A DNA stretch of 64,000 nt from JAILLW01 sp045640905 (GCA_045640905.1 JAZUFW010000081.1:26589-90588), one strand, 5' to 3'. Numbered from the stretch's first letter, positions 54,601 through 62,972 are shown. Translations and numbers: made by a program. Notes: generated by a model from the letters alone, not told the origin.

Positions 54601-54626
54601 TAAGTAATTTAAAATAAAACCGATAA
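54601..54626 (+). promoter_or_regulatory. Sigma-28 (FliA/SigD) promoter for flgM
   Basis: TAAG (54601-54604), 14 bp, ACCGATAA (54619-54626), close to the consensus TAAA-N15-GCCGATAA. Start near 54633 gives a ~49-nt leader, in which AAGGAGG (54668-54674) sits in the loop of a small TTCC/GGAA hairpin. Confidence 0.7.
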
Positions 54627-54681
54627 ATATAGCAAGAAACCAAATAAAAGGGGAATATCCTGTTTCCAAGGAGGGAAGATT

Positions 54682-54957
54682 ATGCGTATTGAAGCTTACA
54701 CACAGGTACAGCAGCTTTACAATACCAAGAAAACTACAGCTACGAAGCAGACGGCTAAAACCGGTTTCGCTGATCAGTTGCAGATTTCCAGCGTAGGTAA
54801 AGATATTCAGACAGCCAAAACTGCGGTTTCACAGGCTCCTGATATCCGTGAAGATGTTGTCGCTCCAATCAGAGAAAAGGTTCAGGCAGGAACCTACAGC
54901 GTTGACAATTCAAGTTTCGCTGACAAATTATTCGCCAAGTACGAAGAGATGAGGTAG
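54682..54957 (+). CDS. flgM: Anti-sigma-28 factor FlgM
   Basis: 91 residues, the usual size. The N-terminal half is polar and probably disordered. The C-terminal half, APIREKVQAGTYSVDNSSFADKLF, is the conserved sigma-28-binding helix region. FlgM holds sigma-28 inactive until the hook is finished, then is exported. It is the first gene of the late flagellar operon and lies behind a sigma-28-type promoter, giving negative feedback. Confidence 0.93.
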   Translation: MRIEAYTQVQQLYNTKKTTATKQTAKTGFADQLQISSVGKDIQTAKTAVSQAPDIREDVVAPIREKVQAGTYSVDNSSFADKLFAKYEEMR

Positions 54958-54961
54958 CTTG

Positions 54962-55480
54962 ATGGCAAGTTTGATGGAAAACTTGATTGATTTATTGAAT
55001 AATGAAAGTCAAGAGTACGAAAACTTGCTCAAGCTGTCCCTTGAAAAAACTCCGATAATTGTATCGGGTGACTTGGAAGAATTAGCACGCCTCACGGACG
55101 AGGAACAAATCGTTGTCGGAAAAATAAACCGTATCGAAGTCAAAAGACAAGAGGTTTTTGCCGACATAGCGAATGTAATTAACAAGGATGTTAAAACGCT
55201 AAAGCTCAAGGATCTGGTCGAAATGCTGAATAAAAGACCCGATGAGCAACAGAAGTTGTCTGCGGTGCATGACAAATTGAAAAGCACCGTACGCGCGGTT
55301 AAATCCGCGAATGAACAGAATCGTGAATTGATTAACGAGGCCATGGAAATGGTTAATTTTAATCTAAACATGATTCAGGCAATGAAGACAGCACCGGAAA
55401 CTGCCAATTACAACAGAGGCGCCTATAATGCGGGAATGCAGATGGGCGTTGACAGAGCAGGATTTGATGCTAAGCAGTAA
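54962..55480 (+). CDS. flgN: FlgN-type flagellar chaperone
   Basis: 172 residues from ATG 54962 (GAGG 7 nt upstream; a TTG three bases earlier is not needed). It is fully helical with heptad-like leucines, like FlgN. FlgN binds FlgK and FlgL in the cytoplasm and delivers them to the export apparatus. It starts 4 nt after flgM and is followed by flgK, its clients' order in many genomes. Confidence 0.85.
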   Translation: MASLMENLIDLLNNESQEYENLLKLSLEKTPIIVSGDLEELARLTDEEQIVVGKINRIEVKRQEVFADIANVINKDVKTLKLKDLVEMLNKRPDEQQKLSAVHDKLKSTVRAVKSANEQNRELINEAMEMVNFNLNMIQAMKTAPETANYNRGAYNAGMQMGVDRAGFDAKQ

Positions 55481-55510
55481 TCGTCTTGTGTTAGTTAAGA
55501 AGGAATCGTT

Positions 55511-57106
55511 ATGTCATTATTCGGTGGTTTATATGTGGGCACCAGTGGCCTGCAAACATCACAAAACGCTTTAAATACGACAGCGCATAATATGGTTAAC
55601 GTGGATACCGTGGGGTACACCAGACAACAGTCTACCCAGGTAACACGTACTTATAATACATTGTCCAAGACCGGTTCTGCGGTTTCATATCAGCAAATCG
55701 GTCTTGGTGTTTCTTATGCTGAAGTAAAACAGGTTCGCGATTATTTCTTAGACAAATCCTACAGAAAAGAATCAGCCAGAGAAGGCTTTTACAATGTTTC
55801 GTGCGACGCCATCGAAGAAGTGGAAGAAATATTCCAGGAGCTTGACGGCGAAGCATTTGCAGAAACCCTTGAAAATTTGTGGGTTTCTATTCAGGAGTTG
55901 GATAAAGACCCGGCCAATTCCGTTAATCAGGGTGTGTTCGTACAAAGATGCAGCGAGTTTTTAACCCGTTCGGAAGCTGTATACCAGAACTTGTCCGACT
56001 ATCAGGATGACCTGAATTACGACGTGTCTCAGGCAGTTATCGATATTAACAAAATCGGTGACAGAATAATGGAACTAAATGAAAGCATCCTGAGAATCGA
56101 ATCCGGTCAGGTTGAACATGCCAACGACTTAAGAGATGAACGTAATGAATTAATAGATAATTTATCTAAATATGCAAAGATAAGTGTTGATACGGATATC
56201 AACGGAAACTATATTGTGCAGCTCGAAGGCGTCGATTTCGTAACAGTAGGATCCGTTAATCATATGGAAGTATATACAGAGCCGACTACGGGATTTTACA
56301 CTCCGTATTGGAAGCGACTGGCCGAATATAATGCCGCAGGAGATTTGGTCAGCATCGAGGGCGCTCATGTATTTGATTTATCTCAGAAAATTGCTACGGA
56401 ACTGAATACCGATATGGGTTCCCTCAAATCGGATTTGGTAGCCAGAGGAGACCACAGAGCAACGTACGTTGATCTGGCGGATGAAACAACTTATTCGAAA
56501 ATTTCCGATTCGGTTGCCATGAATATAATGGCCGAATTCGATCAATTGGTGCATGATGTTACATCAGAAATCAATAAAGTTCTCGAAGACGGCGCAAACG
56601 CTGCGGGGCCTTACCCCAATTCAAAATATATGAGAGATGAAAACGGTGACCCGTTGCAGATATTCCTTTTGTCCAATCCGCCCGACGGCTATACGACAAA
56701 GAATATTATCATTAACGATCAGATTAAGCAGGCACCGTCTCTTTTGGGATTCATCAGACCTGACGGAATCATCGATCAGAATACGGCAGACAATTTAAAA
56801 GAAATATTTACAAAAGAAACACATACATTAAATCCCGAAGTTCAGACCAAAACTTCGTTGATGAATTATTACAATAATCTGATATCTCAGGTATCAAACA
56901 CAGGATATGTCATGAGAGGGATATCGGAAAGCCAGACGGTAACGGTTTCGAACATCAGAAGCGCCAGAGAAGAAATCGTCGGAGTATCGACCGATGAAGA
57001 ATTGAGCAACATGATAATGTTCCAGAATGCGTTTAATGCATCCAGCCGTTATATCAATGCAATGAGTGAGATGATAGAGCATTTGATTATGACTCTGGGA
57101 ACGTAA
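55511..57106 (+). CDS. flgK: Flagellar hook-associated protein 1 (FlgK)
   Basis: 531 residues, AAGGAA upstream. The N-terminus, GLQTSQNALNTTAHNM plus GYTRQQ, and the C-terminus, NMIMFQNAFNASSRYINAMS, are the two D0/D1 helices of hook-associated proteins. It is exported by the flagellar type III system and joins hook to filament. It lies 11 nt upstream of a second FlgK gene of different length. Confidence 0.93.
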   Translation: MSLFGGLYVGTSGLQTSQNALNTTAHNMVNVDTVGYTRQQSTQVTRTYNTLSKTGSAVSYQQIGLGVSYAEVKQVRDYFLDKSYRKESAREGFYNVSCDAIEEVEEIFQELDGEAFAETLENLWVSIQELDKDPANSVNQGVFVQRCSEFLTRSEAVYQNLSDYQDDLNYDVSQAVIDINKIGDRIMELNESILRIESGQVEHANDLRDERNELIDNLSKYAKISVDTDINGNYIVQLEGVDFVTVGSVNHMEVYTEPTTGFYTPYWKRLAEYNAAGDLVSIEGAHVFDLSQKIATELNTDMGSLKSDLVARGDHRATYVDLADETTYSKISDSVAMNIMAEFDQLVHDVTSEINKVLEDGANAAGPYPNSKYMRDENGDPLQIFLLSNPPDGYTTKNIIINDQIKQAPSLLGFIRPDGIIDQNTADNLKEIFTKETHTLNPEVQTKTSLMNYYNNLISQVSNTGYVMRGISESQTVTVSNIRSAREEIVGVSTDEELSNMIMFQNAFNASSRYINAMSEMIEHLIMTLGT

Positions 57107-57117
57107 GGAGGGAAAAT

Positions 57118-58995
57118 ATGCCTTCACAATTTTTCGGACTAAATATTGCAGGCTCGGGACTTCGTAATTCCAATGCCGCATTGAATACAACTGCAAACAA
57201 TATCTCAAATGTTCAGACAGAAGGCTATTCGCGTCAGCAGGTAGATTCACAGGCTGCTGATGCACTGCGTACGTTCACAACATACGGTTGTGCGGGTGCA
57301 GGTGTTGAGACCATAGCCATCGAAAGAATCAGAGACAGTTTCTATGATGTAAAATATTGGAACAATAATGCCAATTACGGACAGTATGAAGCAAAGTCAT
57401 ACTACATGAAGACCATAGAAGACTATTTTGACGATGACGGAGATACCGGATTTGTTACCATTTTTAATAAGATGTCAAACTGCCTGCAGTCAATAACCAC
57501 CAATGCCAGTTCGACATCCACAAAGGCTCAGTTTGTAGCTTCTGCCGAAGCTTTTACCGATTACTTTAACAGCCTTTACGGAAATCTGCAGGAACTCCAA
57601 AAGGATGTAAATTTGGAAATCAAACAGTGTGTTGACCAGATTAATTCCATTTCGGAGCAGATTGCCACATTAAATAAGCAGATTAATGTTATTGAAATTT
57701 CTGCGGGAACGGCCAATGATTTGAGAGACCAAAGAGATTTAATGGTTGACCGTCTTTCGGAATATATTGATGTTACCGTTGAAGAAACGCCGATATATGA
57801 TTCCAACGACCCGACCAGAGAAACCGGCGGTTCAAGATATGTTGTAAAGATTGCCGGAGGACAGATTCTCCTTGACGGTAATGATTTCAGTACTCTTTCG
57901 TGCGTGGCACGTACCAATACCGAAAAAATCAATCAGACCGATATCGAAGGCTTGTACAAGATAGCCTGGGCAGATACCGGAAACGAATTCAACTTAAACA
58001 ATGCTGCAATGAACGGCAAACTTAAGGGTTTGGTTCAGATGCGTGACGGTAATAATACCGCTAACTTTGTCGGTACCGTTTCGGCTACCGATCAGGCAAA
58101 CAAAAAGGTTACGGTCAAGGTTTCGGAAGATTATTTAAAGTCGCTTGATGAAAGTACGTTGCCTGAACCCATGGCAGGCGGAGAAATAGTAATAAACAAT
58201 GCCAATTATTTCTTTACCAGCTGGTCGTTTGACGAAGCTGCTTCGGAATATACCTTTACGATAAACGATACAAAGGGTGCTGCTGCGGAAGGCAAGTGGC
58301 CCGCAACGGGAACACAGGCGAAAACGCAGGAAGCCATTCCTTACCAGGGAATACCGTACTACATGGAGCAGATGAACGCATTTTTGCGTAAGTTTACATG
58401 TAAAATCAATGAGACCTTCCAACAGGGAACTAACGCATACGGTAGTGCAGGTGTCAATTTGTTCAGCTGTAAGCTTGCAGCCGGAGAATTGACGGAAGAT
58501 CAGCTTAATACATTCAAAAAGACAGATCCCGGTTACGGTTATACATTACCTGACGGAGATGTCATTTATGACGGATATTATTTCATGACCTGCGGAAATG
58601 TCTGCATCAGTACGGCGATGTTGGAAGATGCCGATTTGCTGGGCAGCAGAACTGACGGCTCTTTCGGTGTTGAAGAATGCGGACAGGTTAAGGAAGCAAT
58701 AGACATACTTTCGGACAAAAAGAAATTCAATTTCAGAAATGCTTCGGCTAACCAGATGCTCGAACTGGTTCTGTCCGATGTTGCTTTGAATGCCAGCAAT
58801 GCAAATATGTACATTAATACATTCGAAGGTTTGAAGAATTCGATTGATAATCAGCGTACGGCCATTTCCGGTGTCGATGAAGACGAAGAAGCCGTTAACC
58901 TGGTCAAGTATCAGAATTCTTATACCCTGGCTTCAAAAATGATTCAGACTCTGACAGAGGTTTACGATCAATTAATTTTGAATACCGGAGTATAG
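57118..58995 (+). CDS. flgK: Second flagellar hook-associated protein 1 (FlgK paralogue)
   Basis: 625 residues, GGAGGG upstream. It has the same end domains as the preceding protein (GLRNSNAALNTTANNISNV, GYSRQQ; NLVKYQNSYTLASKMIQTL) but a larger middle region (about 250-480) rich in Asn, Asp and Thr. One of the two copies may be a structural variant or form a separate junction ring. Both copies keep both terminal helices, so neither looks degraded. Confidence 0.92.
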   Translation: MPSQFFGLNIAGSGLRNSNAALNTTANNISNVQTEGYSRQQVDSQAADALRTFTTYGCAGAGVETIAIERIRDSFYDVKYWNNNANYGQYEAKSYYMKTIEDYFDDDGDTGFVTIFNKMSNCLQSITTNASSTSTKAQFVASAEAFTDYFNSLYGNLQELQKDVNLEIKQCVDQINSISEQIATLNKQINVIEISAGTANDLRDQRDLMVDRLSEYIDVTVEETPIYDSNDPTRETGGSRYVVKIAGGQILLDGNDFSTLSCVARTNTEKINQTDIEGLYKIAWADTGNEFNLNNAAMNGKLKGLVQMRDGNNTANFVGTVSATDQANKKVTVKVSEDYLKSLDESTLPEPMAGGEIVINNANYFFTSWSFDEAASEYTFTINDTKGAAAEGKWPATGTQAKTQEAIPYQGIPYYMEQMNAFLRKFTCKINETFQQGTNAYGSAGVNLFSCKLAAGELTEDQLNTFKKTDPGYGYTLPDGDVIYDGYYFMTCGNVCISTAMLEDADLLGSRTDGSFGVEECGQVKEAIDILSDKKKFNFRNASANQMLELVLSDVALNASNANMYINTFEGLKNSIDNQRTAISGVDEDEEAVNLVKYQNSYTLASKMIQTLTEVYDQLILNTGV

Positions 58996-59002
58996 ATACG
59001 GT

Positions 59003-59028
59003 TAAGATTTTAGGAAAAATGTCGATAT
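59003..59028 (+). promoter_or_regulatory. Sigma-28 promoter for flgL
   Basis: TAAG (59003-59006), 14 bp, GTCGATAT (59021-59028), the same spacing and -35 as the flgM promoter. Transcription should start at ~59035, just before the first leader hairpin. Confidence 0.7.
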
Positions 59029-59037
59029 ATATAAAGT

Positions 59038-59114
59038 AGACAAGGATGTCTCGTATACATTGCATGGATGCATAAGAAGTTTCTCTGGGCGGAGCCCGGA
59101 AAGGATTCAGGTGA
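59038..59114 (+). promoter_or_regulatory. flgL leader with three GGA-loop hairpins (putative CsrA sites)
   Basis: Hairpin 1: AGACA-AGGA-TGTCT (59038-59051), which contains ACAAGGATGT, the core of the known CsrA consensus. Hairpin 2: TGCA-TGGA-TGCA (59061-59072). Hairpin 3: CTGGGC-GGA-GCCCGG (59085-59099). Two more GGA triplets (59098-59100, 59103-59105) precede the Shine-Dalgarno AGGTGA (59109-59114). CsrA bound here would block ribosome entry. Confidence 0.7.
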
Positions 59115-59120
59115 ACTTTT

Positions 59121-60686
59121 ATGCGTATGACAAATAAAATTATGCAGAATAATTCTCTGTATAATATAAATCAGAATAAGATTTTACAGGATAAATTAAG
59201 CACTCAGATGTCAACACAGAAAAAACTGACACGTCCGTCAGATGATCCGGTTGTTGCTATTCGTGCGCTGCGCCTTCGCAGCTCTGTTTCCGAACTGACA
59301 CAATATTATAAGAAGAATTCTCCCGATGCCGATTCGTGGCTTAAAGTTACCTCGGACGGCCTTGGTACGGTTACGGACATTTTGACCAATATGTCTACCA
59401 ATGCCAACAAGGGAGCAAATAAAGATCTTAAAGCCGATGATATTGAAATCATCGTTACGAATATGAGATCTCTGTCACAGGAATTTTATGCTACGGGTAA
59501 TTTGGACTATGCCGGCAGATATGTATTTTCGGGTTTCAGAACCAATACACCGATGCAGTTTACGGCTTCCGATGTTTCTAACAAGGATGAAAAGATTCCT
59601 TCTTACTCTATCACCGAGCAGTTGACACTTGATGCTTTTGATACGGTGGAGCATACATTTATCAGTGACTTGAGCGGATTAACCGAAAACAATATGGCCG
59701 ACGGAAGCCATGATGCAATAGAAACCAATATAGAGAATGTAAATATTCACAGACTGCGTTTGGCATATGATACTGTTGTCGGAGATAATCTTGAGTTTGC
59801 CGCATACAATGCCACAACCAAAACATCGACATATCCTCTGGGTACTTCAATACCTTCGATGGATAAAGATGCTGCATATCAGGCAGTTTCCGATGCAAAC
59901 AAAGCAGGCGACTCTGTAGCAGTTTTGATAGAAGATACGGGTGAAATCCTGATGTCGGATGCGGCATATGCAGACGTTGAAGCAGCCTTTAATGATGATG
60001 TAGAGTTCAGAATTACATATGACAAGAAAGACTGGCAGAACGGCGACCTTCGTCCGGAACATTATTTTAAATGTGTGTCTACTGATGAAAACGGAACCGT
60101 TGTCGAGTATAATACTGATTATCTGGACAAATTATATGAAGATAAAACCAGACAAACCATCGAATATGATGTAGGATATAATCAGACGATTGAGATAAAT
60201 ACCACGGCAGACGAAGTATTTACACACAATCTGAACAGAGATATGGATGACTTGGAATCCGCATTATATGATCTCAGCAATATGGAAGAAATCAGGAAGA
60301 CCATCAAGATGAAGCTTGATTCCATGGAACCTTCCGAACTGGGATATGATACCGTTAAAGATCAATACGATGCAGCCGATAAGGCATATTCGTATCTGAG
60401 AGAAAATATGCATGATATGCTGGGCAAAATGATATCCAAGACACAGGGATATCTGGATGCGACCAACGTAGCCGTTACGGACAACGGAACCAGAATGTCA
60501 CGTCTTGAACTGATTACCAACCGTTTGATGGAGCAGGAAACAACCTTTAAAACCCTGCAGTCAAACAATGAAGATGTTGATATTGCAGAAGTTGCGGTTA
60601 CCCTTACTTCGGCACAGCTGACATACGATTCGTCGCTGATGGCTACCAGCAAAATAATGCAGACGACATTAATGAATTACATTTAA
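59121..60686 (+). CDS. flgL: Flagellar hook-associated protein 3 (FlgL), enlarged
   Basis: 521 residues, clearly longer than the ~300 typical of FlgL. The N-terminal helix (MRMTNKIMQNNSLYNINQNK, then KKLTRPSDDPVVAIRALRLR) and the C-terminal helix (AEVAVTLTSAQLTYDSSLMAT) are canonical. RYVFSGFRTNTPMQF marks the start of the inserted domain (about 145-350). It is the second hook-filament junction protein. It has its own sigma-28 promoter and a structured leader. The insert would be surface-exposed. Confidence 0.92.
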   Translation: MRMTNKIMQNNSLYNINQNKILQDKLSTQMSTQKKLTRPSDDPVVAIRALRLRSSVSELTQYYKKNSPDADSWLKVTSDGLGTVTDILTNMSTNANKGANKDLKADDIEIIVTNMRSLSQEFYATGNLDYAGRYVFSGFRTNTPMQFTASDVSNKDEKIPSYSITEQLTLDAFDTVEHTFISDLSGLTENNMADGSHDAIETNIENVNIHRLRLAYDTVVGDNLEFAAYNATTKTSTYPLGTSIPSMDKDAAYQAVSDANKAGDSVAVLIEDTGEILMSDAAYADVEAAFNDDVEFRITYDKKDWQNGDLRPEHYFKCVSTDENGTVVEYNTDYLDKLYEDKTRQTIEYDVGYNQTIEINTTADEVFTHNLNRDMDDLESALYDLSNMEEIRKTIKMKLDSMEPSELGYDTVKDQYDAADKAYSYLRENMHDMLGKMISKTQGYLDATNVAVTDNGTRMSRLELITNRLMEQETTFKTLQSNNEDVDIAEVAVTLTSAQLTYDSSLMATSKIMQTTLMNYI

Positions 60687-60694
60687 GAACTTCG

Positions 60695-60745
60695 GTACCG
60701 GAGGGTACTGTAAATAAATATTCAGCGCGGAGCGCAGATAGGAGA
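60695..60745 (+). promoter_or_regulatory. fliW-csrA leader with GGA hairpins (putative CsrA autoregulation)
   Basis: GTACC-GGAG-GGTAC (60695-60708) and GCGC-GGA-GCGC (60725-60735) present GGA in tight loops. A third GGA (60741-60743) is the Shine-Dalgarno itself, 10 nt before the fliW start. Two hairpins plus an overlapping Shine-Dalgarno is the classic arrangement for CsrA repression. Confidence 0.6.
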
Positions 60746-60753
60746 GTGTAGCT

Positions 60754-61209
60754 ATGAATGTAACTACTAAAAATTTCGGAGAAATTGATATTGCAGATGA
60801 AAAGATCATTAAGTTCCCGGCCGGAATAATCGGATTTGCGGATCTTACGGATTTTGCACTTATTCATGATGAAGAAAAGGGTGTTGGCGGAATACACTGG
60901 CTTCAGTCTATGCAGGAGCCTGCTTTTGCGATGCCTGTTATGGATCCTTTAACGGTAGCACCGGATTACAACCCTGAGGTTGATGATGAAATATTAAAGC
61001 CCATCGGTGAACTTTCACCTGAAGAAACTTTGGTACTTGTTACGGTAACCGTTCCTTCGGATATTACCAAGATGACGGTTAACCTTCGCGGACCTATTGT
61101 TATTAACGCCAAAGAAAGAAAGGCCTGCCAGGTTATTTTGGAAGGTGAACAGTATCTTGTTAAGTTCCCGATTTATGAAATTTTAAAATCAAAGAAGGGT
61201 GGTGAATAA
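60754..61209 (+). CDS. fliW: Flagellar assembly factor FliW
   Basis: 151 residues, normal length. KIIKFPAGIIGFADLTDFAL at the N-terminus and PIVINAKERKACQVIL near the C-terminus are family signatures. In B. subtilis FliW binds either flagellin or CsrA; when flagellin accumulates, FliW is displaced and CsrA represses flagellin translation. It is translationally linked to csrA, which starts 1 nt after its stop and uses a GGTGGTG stretch in the fliW end as ribosome-binding site. Confidence 0.95.
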   Translation: MNVTTKNFGEIDIADEKIIKFPAGIIGFADLTDFALIHDEEKGVGGIHWLQSMQEPAFAMPVMDPLTVAPDYNPEVDDEILKPIGELSPEETLVLVTVTVPSDITKMTVNLRGPIVINAKERKACQVILEGEQYLVKFPIYEILKSKKGGE

Positions 61210-61210
61210 G

Positions 61211-61429
61211 ATGTTAGCGTTATCAAGAAAAAAGAACGAAGCATTGGTTTTGAACAATAATATCGAGATCACCATTCTCGAAATCAAAGGTGAGCAGGTA
61301 AAGATAGGGATTACCGCACCGAAAGATGTTCCTGTATACAGAAAAGAAGTATATGTTCAGATTCAGGACGCAAACAAGGCTGCTGTTAATACAGAAGGAA
61401 TGGATGCATTAAAGAATCTTTTGGGATAA
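61211..61429 (+). CDS. csrA: Carbon storage regulator / translational repressor CsrA
   Basis: 72 residues from ATG 61211. The RNA-contacting residues Arg6 (MLALSRK) and Arg44 (VPVYRKEVY) are both kept, as is GITAPKDVPV. The extended C-terminal helix, typical of FliW-regulated CsrA proteins, is present. The dimer binds two GGA motifs, preferably in hairpin loops. Candidate targets in this window are the flgL, fliW and FliD-like leaders. It is the last gene of the late flagellar operon and is followed by a strong terminator. Confidence 0.95.
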   Translation: MLALSRKKNEALVLNNNIEITILEIKGEQVKIGITAPKDVPVYRKEVYVQIQDANKAAVNTEGMDALKNLLG

Positions 61430-61448
61430 ACGAGTGCAGACAAAAATT

Positions 61449-61476
61449 AAGCCCCGCATTAGCGGGGCTTTTGTTT
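61449..61476. terminator. Bidirectional terminator between csrA and the FliD-like gene
   Basis: AAGCCCCGC (61449-61457) and GCGGGGCTT (61462-61470) around ATTA, with TTTTG/TTTT on the plus side and an A-rich run on the other. It separates convergent genes. Confidence 0.9.
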
Positions 61477-62786
61477 TAACAGTAACTGCTGAACAGGAGA
61501 CCTGAGTAGTTGGAGCTGACATACGGGGCGGTGAAATTATGTCCCGGATTCTTGTAGGCTACTACCGTTTTATCGACATACTCCATAGGATTTAATGATA
61601 TCTGGTTAACTTTTCTCATCATGGCCGAAGAGAAACTCTTTATCGGCTTGAGAGTCTCGGAGTAATCGGAATCCGAAGACAAGGCAGCTTGGAAACTATT
61701 ATCATTAACCGTTATGTTTCCGTTTTCTCCGATTTCAAGACCTAACCTTTCCATATCTTCTTTATAATATGAAATGATGTTGTTCATTTCACCAAGAAGC
61801 TTTGAACTGGCCGGATGACCCTGCCTGTATGTCGATGCCGTATTAATGAATTTATTATATCCTTCAAACAGCTGTTTGACATTTTCGGTAATCGAATCCA
61901 GGTCTGTCTTTACACCGATACCGGCAACCTGTCCTTCAAAGTCGTGAATGCCGTTTAATGTAAGTTCAAACTTTTTATCTATCGTAAAGTGGTTCGATGA
62001 TGCCGTGCGTTCCTCACCGTTTAAGAGGAAATGAGCATTGGAAGGCTTGTCTGAAACATAATCGATACCAAAATACTCAACAGAACCCGAAGATTTTGAT
62101 GTCCTGTTATCCGAAATCGTAAAGACAAATTCTTTTCCGGGACGCAATCCTTCGGATACAGAAGAAAGACGCAAAGCCGAAGAGCCTTTACCGTTTTCAA
62201 GAACATCGGCATCTATACCGATATCGGCGTTGTTGACCAAACGTGCCAAACGTTCCTGGACGTCTTTGTTTGTGTCTCCTTCACGAATGTTAAACTGGAA
62301 TTCGTAACTTAAATCGTTAATGCTAAGGTCAAAAGAATACGTATCGGACGTAAGTCCGACTTCCTTTTCGGACGGAAGTGCGTATCCTAAATTGGTTTGT
62401 CCTTTGGCTAACTGTGTTACTTCTATGTTAAAGCTGATTGAGGAATCGGCTTCGTCATCTCCGATATATTCAACGGACGCCATATTCTCATCTGTAGAGT
62501 AAGCAATCTTTCGAGCGAAGTTTTGACCTTCTTCGGAAGCGCCCAATGAGGCAATGGTATTTCGAAGTTCACGCGCATTTTCCTTTAATCCCACAACAAA
62601 TTTACGCGAATCGTCACTGGAATCGAGGATATACAGGGGAGCATCTTTATTAAGTTGCAACATGGAGTTATAAATACCACGAAGTTCGCTCTTTTTATGA
62701 GTGTCGTACTTGCTGACGATACCCTTAGGAGCATAAGTGGTCAGATAATGATTATAGATATTATCAATAGCTGCATTGTATGCCAT
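61476..62786 (-). CDS. FliD-like flagellar hook-associated protein
   Basis: 436 residues from ATG 62786, chosen because AAAGGAGGGG lies just upstream. The middle (about 115-330) and the C-terminal half, with QLFEGYNKFINTA and SKLLGEMNNIISYY then LGLEIGENGNITVND, follow the pattern of the FliD (HAP2) D2-D3 and C-terminal regions. The N-terminus (AYNAAIDNIYNHYLTTYAPKG) differs from classic FliD and the protein ends in an unusual FSSYC with a final Cys. It may be a short FliD variant or a filament-associated accessory. It is convergent with csrA and divergent from a LuxR-type gene. Confidence 0.75.
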   Translation of the reverse strand: MAYNAAIDNIYNHYLTTYAPKGIVSKYDTHKKSELRGIYNSMLQLNKDAPLYILDSSDDSRKFVVGLKENARELRNTIASLGASEEGQNFARKIAYSTDENMASVEYIGDDEADSSISFNIEVTQLAKGQTNLGYALPSEKEVGLTSDTYSFDLSINDLSYEFQFNIREGDTNKDVQERLARLVNNADIGIDADVLENGKGSSALRLSSVSEGLRPGKEFVFTISDNRTSKSSGSVEYFGIDYVSDKPSNAHFLLNGEERTASSNHFTIDKKFELTLNGIHDFEGQVAGIGVKTDLDSITENVKQLFEGYNKFINTASTYRQGHPASSKLLGEMNNIISYYKEDMERLGLEIGENGNITVNDNSFQAALSSDSDYSETLKPIKSFSSAMMRKVNQISLNPMEYVDKTVVAYKNPGHNFTAPYVSSNYSGLLFSSYC

Positions 62787-62821
62787 ACTTCCCCTCCTTT
62801 CTTCCGTGAATGTCATGCGTA

Positions 62822-62842
62822 CCGCCAAAATCCGTTTGGCGG
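62822..62842 (-). promoter_or_regulatory. GGA-loop hairpin in the FliD-like gene leader (putative CsrA site)
   Basis: On the minus strand CCGCCAAA and TTTGGCGG form a perfect 8-bp stem with loop CGGAT, about 36 nt before the start codon. Three more GGA triplets lie between it and the start, in and beside the Shine-Dalgarno. Confidence 0.55.
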
Positions 62843-62885
62843 AGAATCTTCCCTGATCCCAGCATGGGGTAAAATACGCCTACTA

Positions 62886-62925
62886 TGTTGACTACATTTT
62901 AGCATGTGTTGTCAACAATTGTCAA
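62886..62925 (-). promoter_or_regulatory. Promoter of the FliD-like gene with repeated TTGTCAA elements
   Basis: Minus strand: TTGACA (62925-62920), 18 bp, TAAAAT (62901-62896). On the plus strand TTGTCAA occurs at 62909-62915 and 62919-62925, 10 bp apart, and TGTTGAC (62886-62892) is inverted to GTCAACA (62911-62917). A dimeric regulator could bind this array. It is not a sigma-28 promoter. Confidence 0.5.
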
Positions 62926-62972
62926 TACCTACGCTATCTCTACCATATTTTTAATGGAAGAATGGGCTTTTC

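Noticed and set aside
62822..62842. Intrinsic terminator in the divergent region
   Set aside because: The stem has no T run on either strand and lies in the leader of the FliD-like gene, so a leader element fits better.
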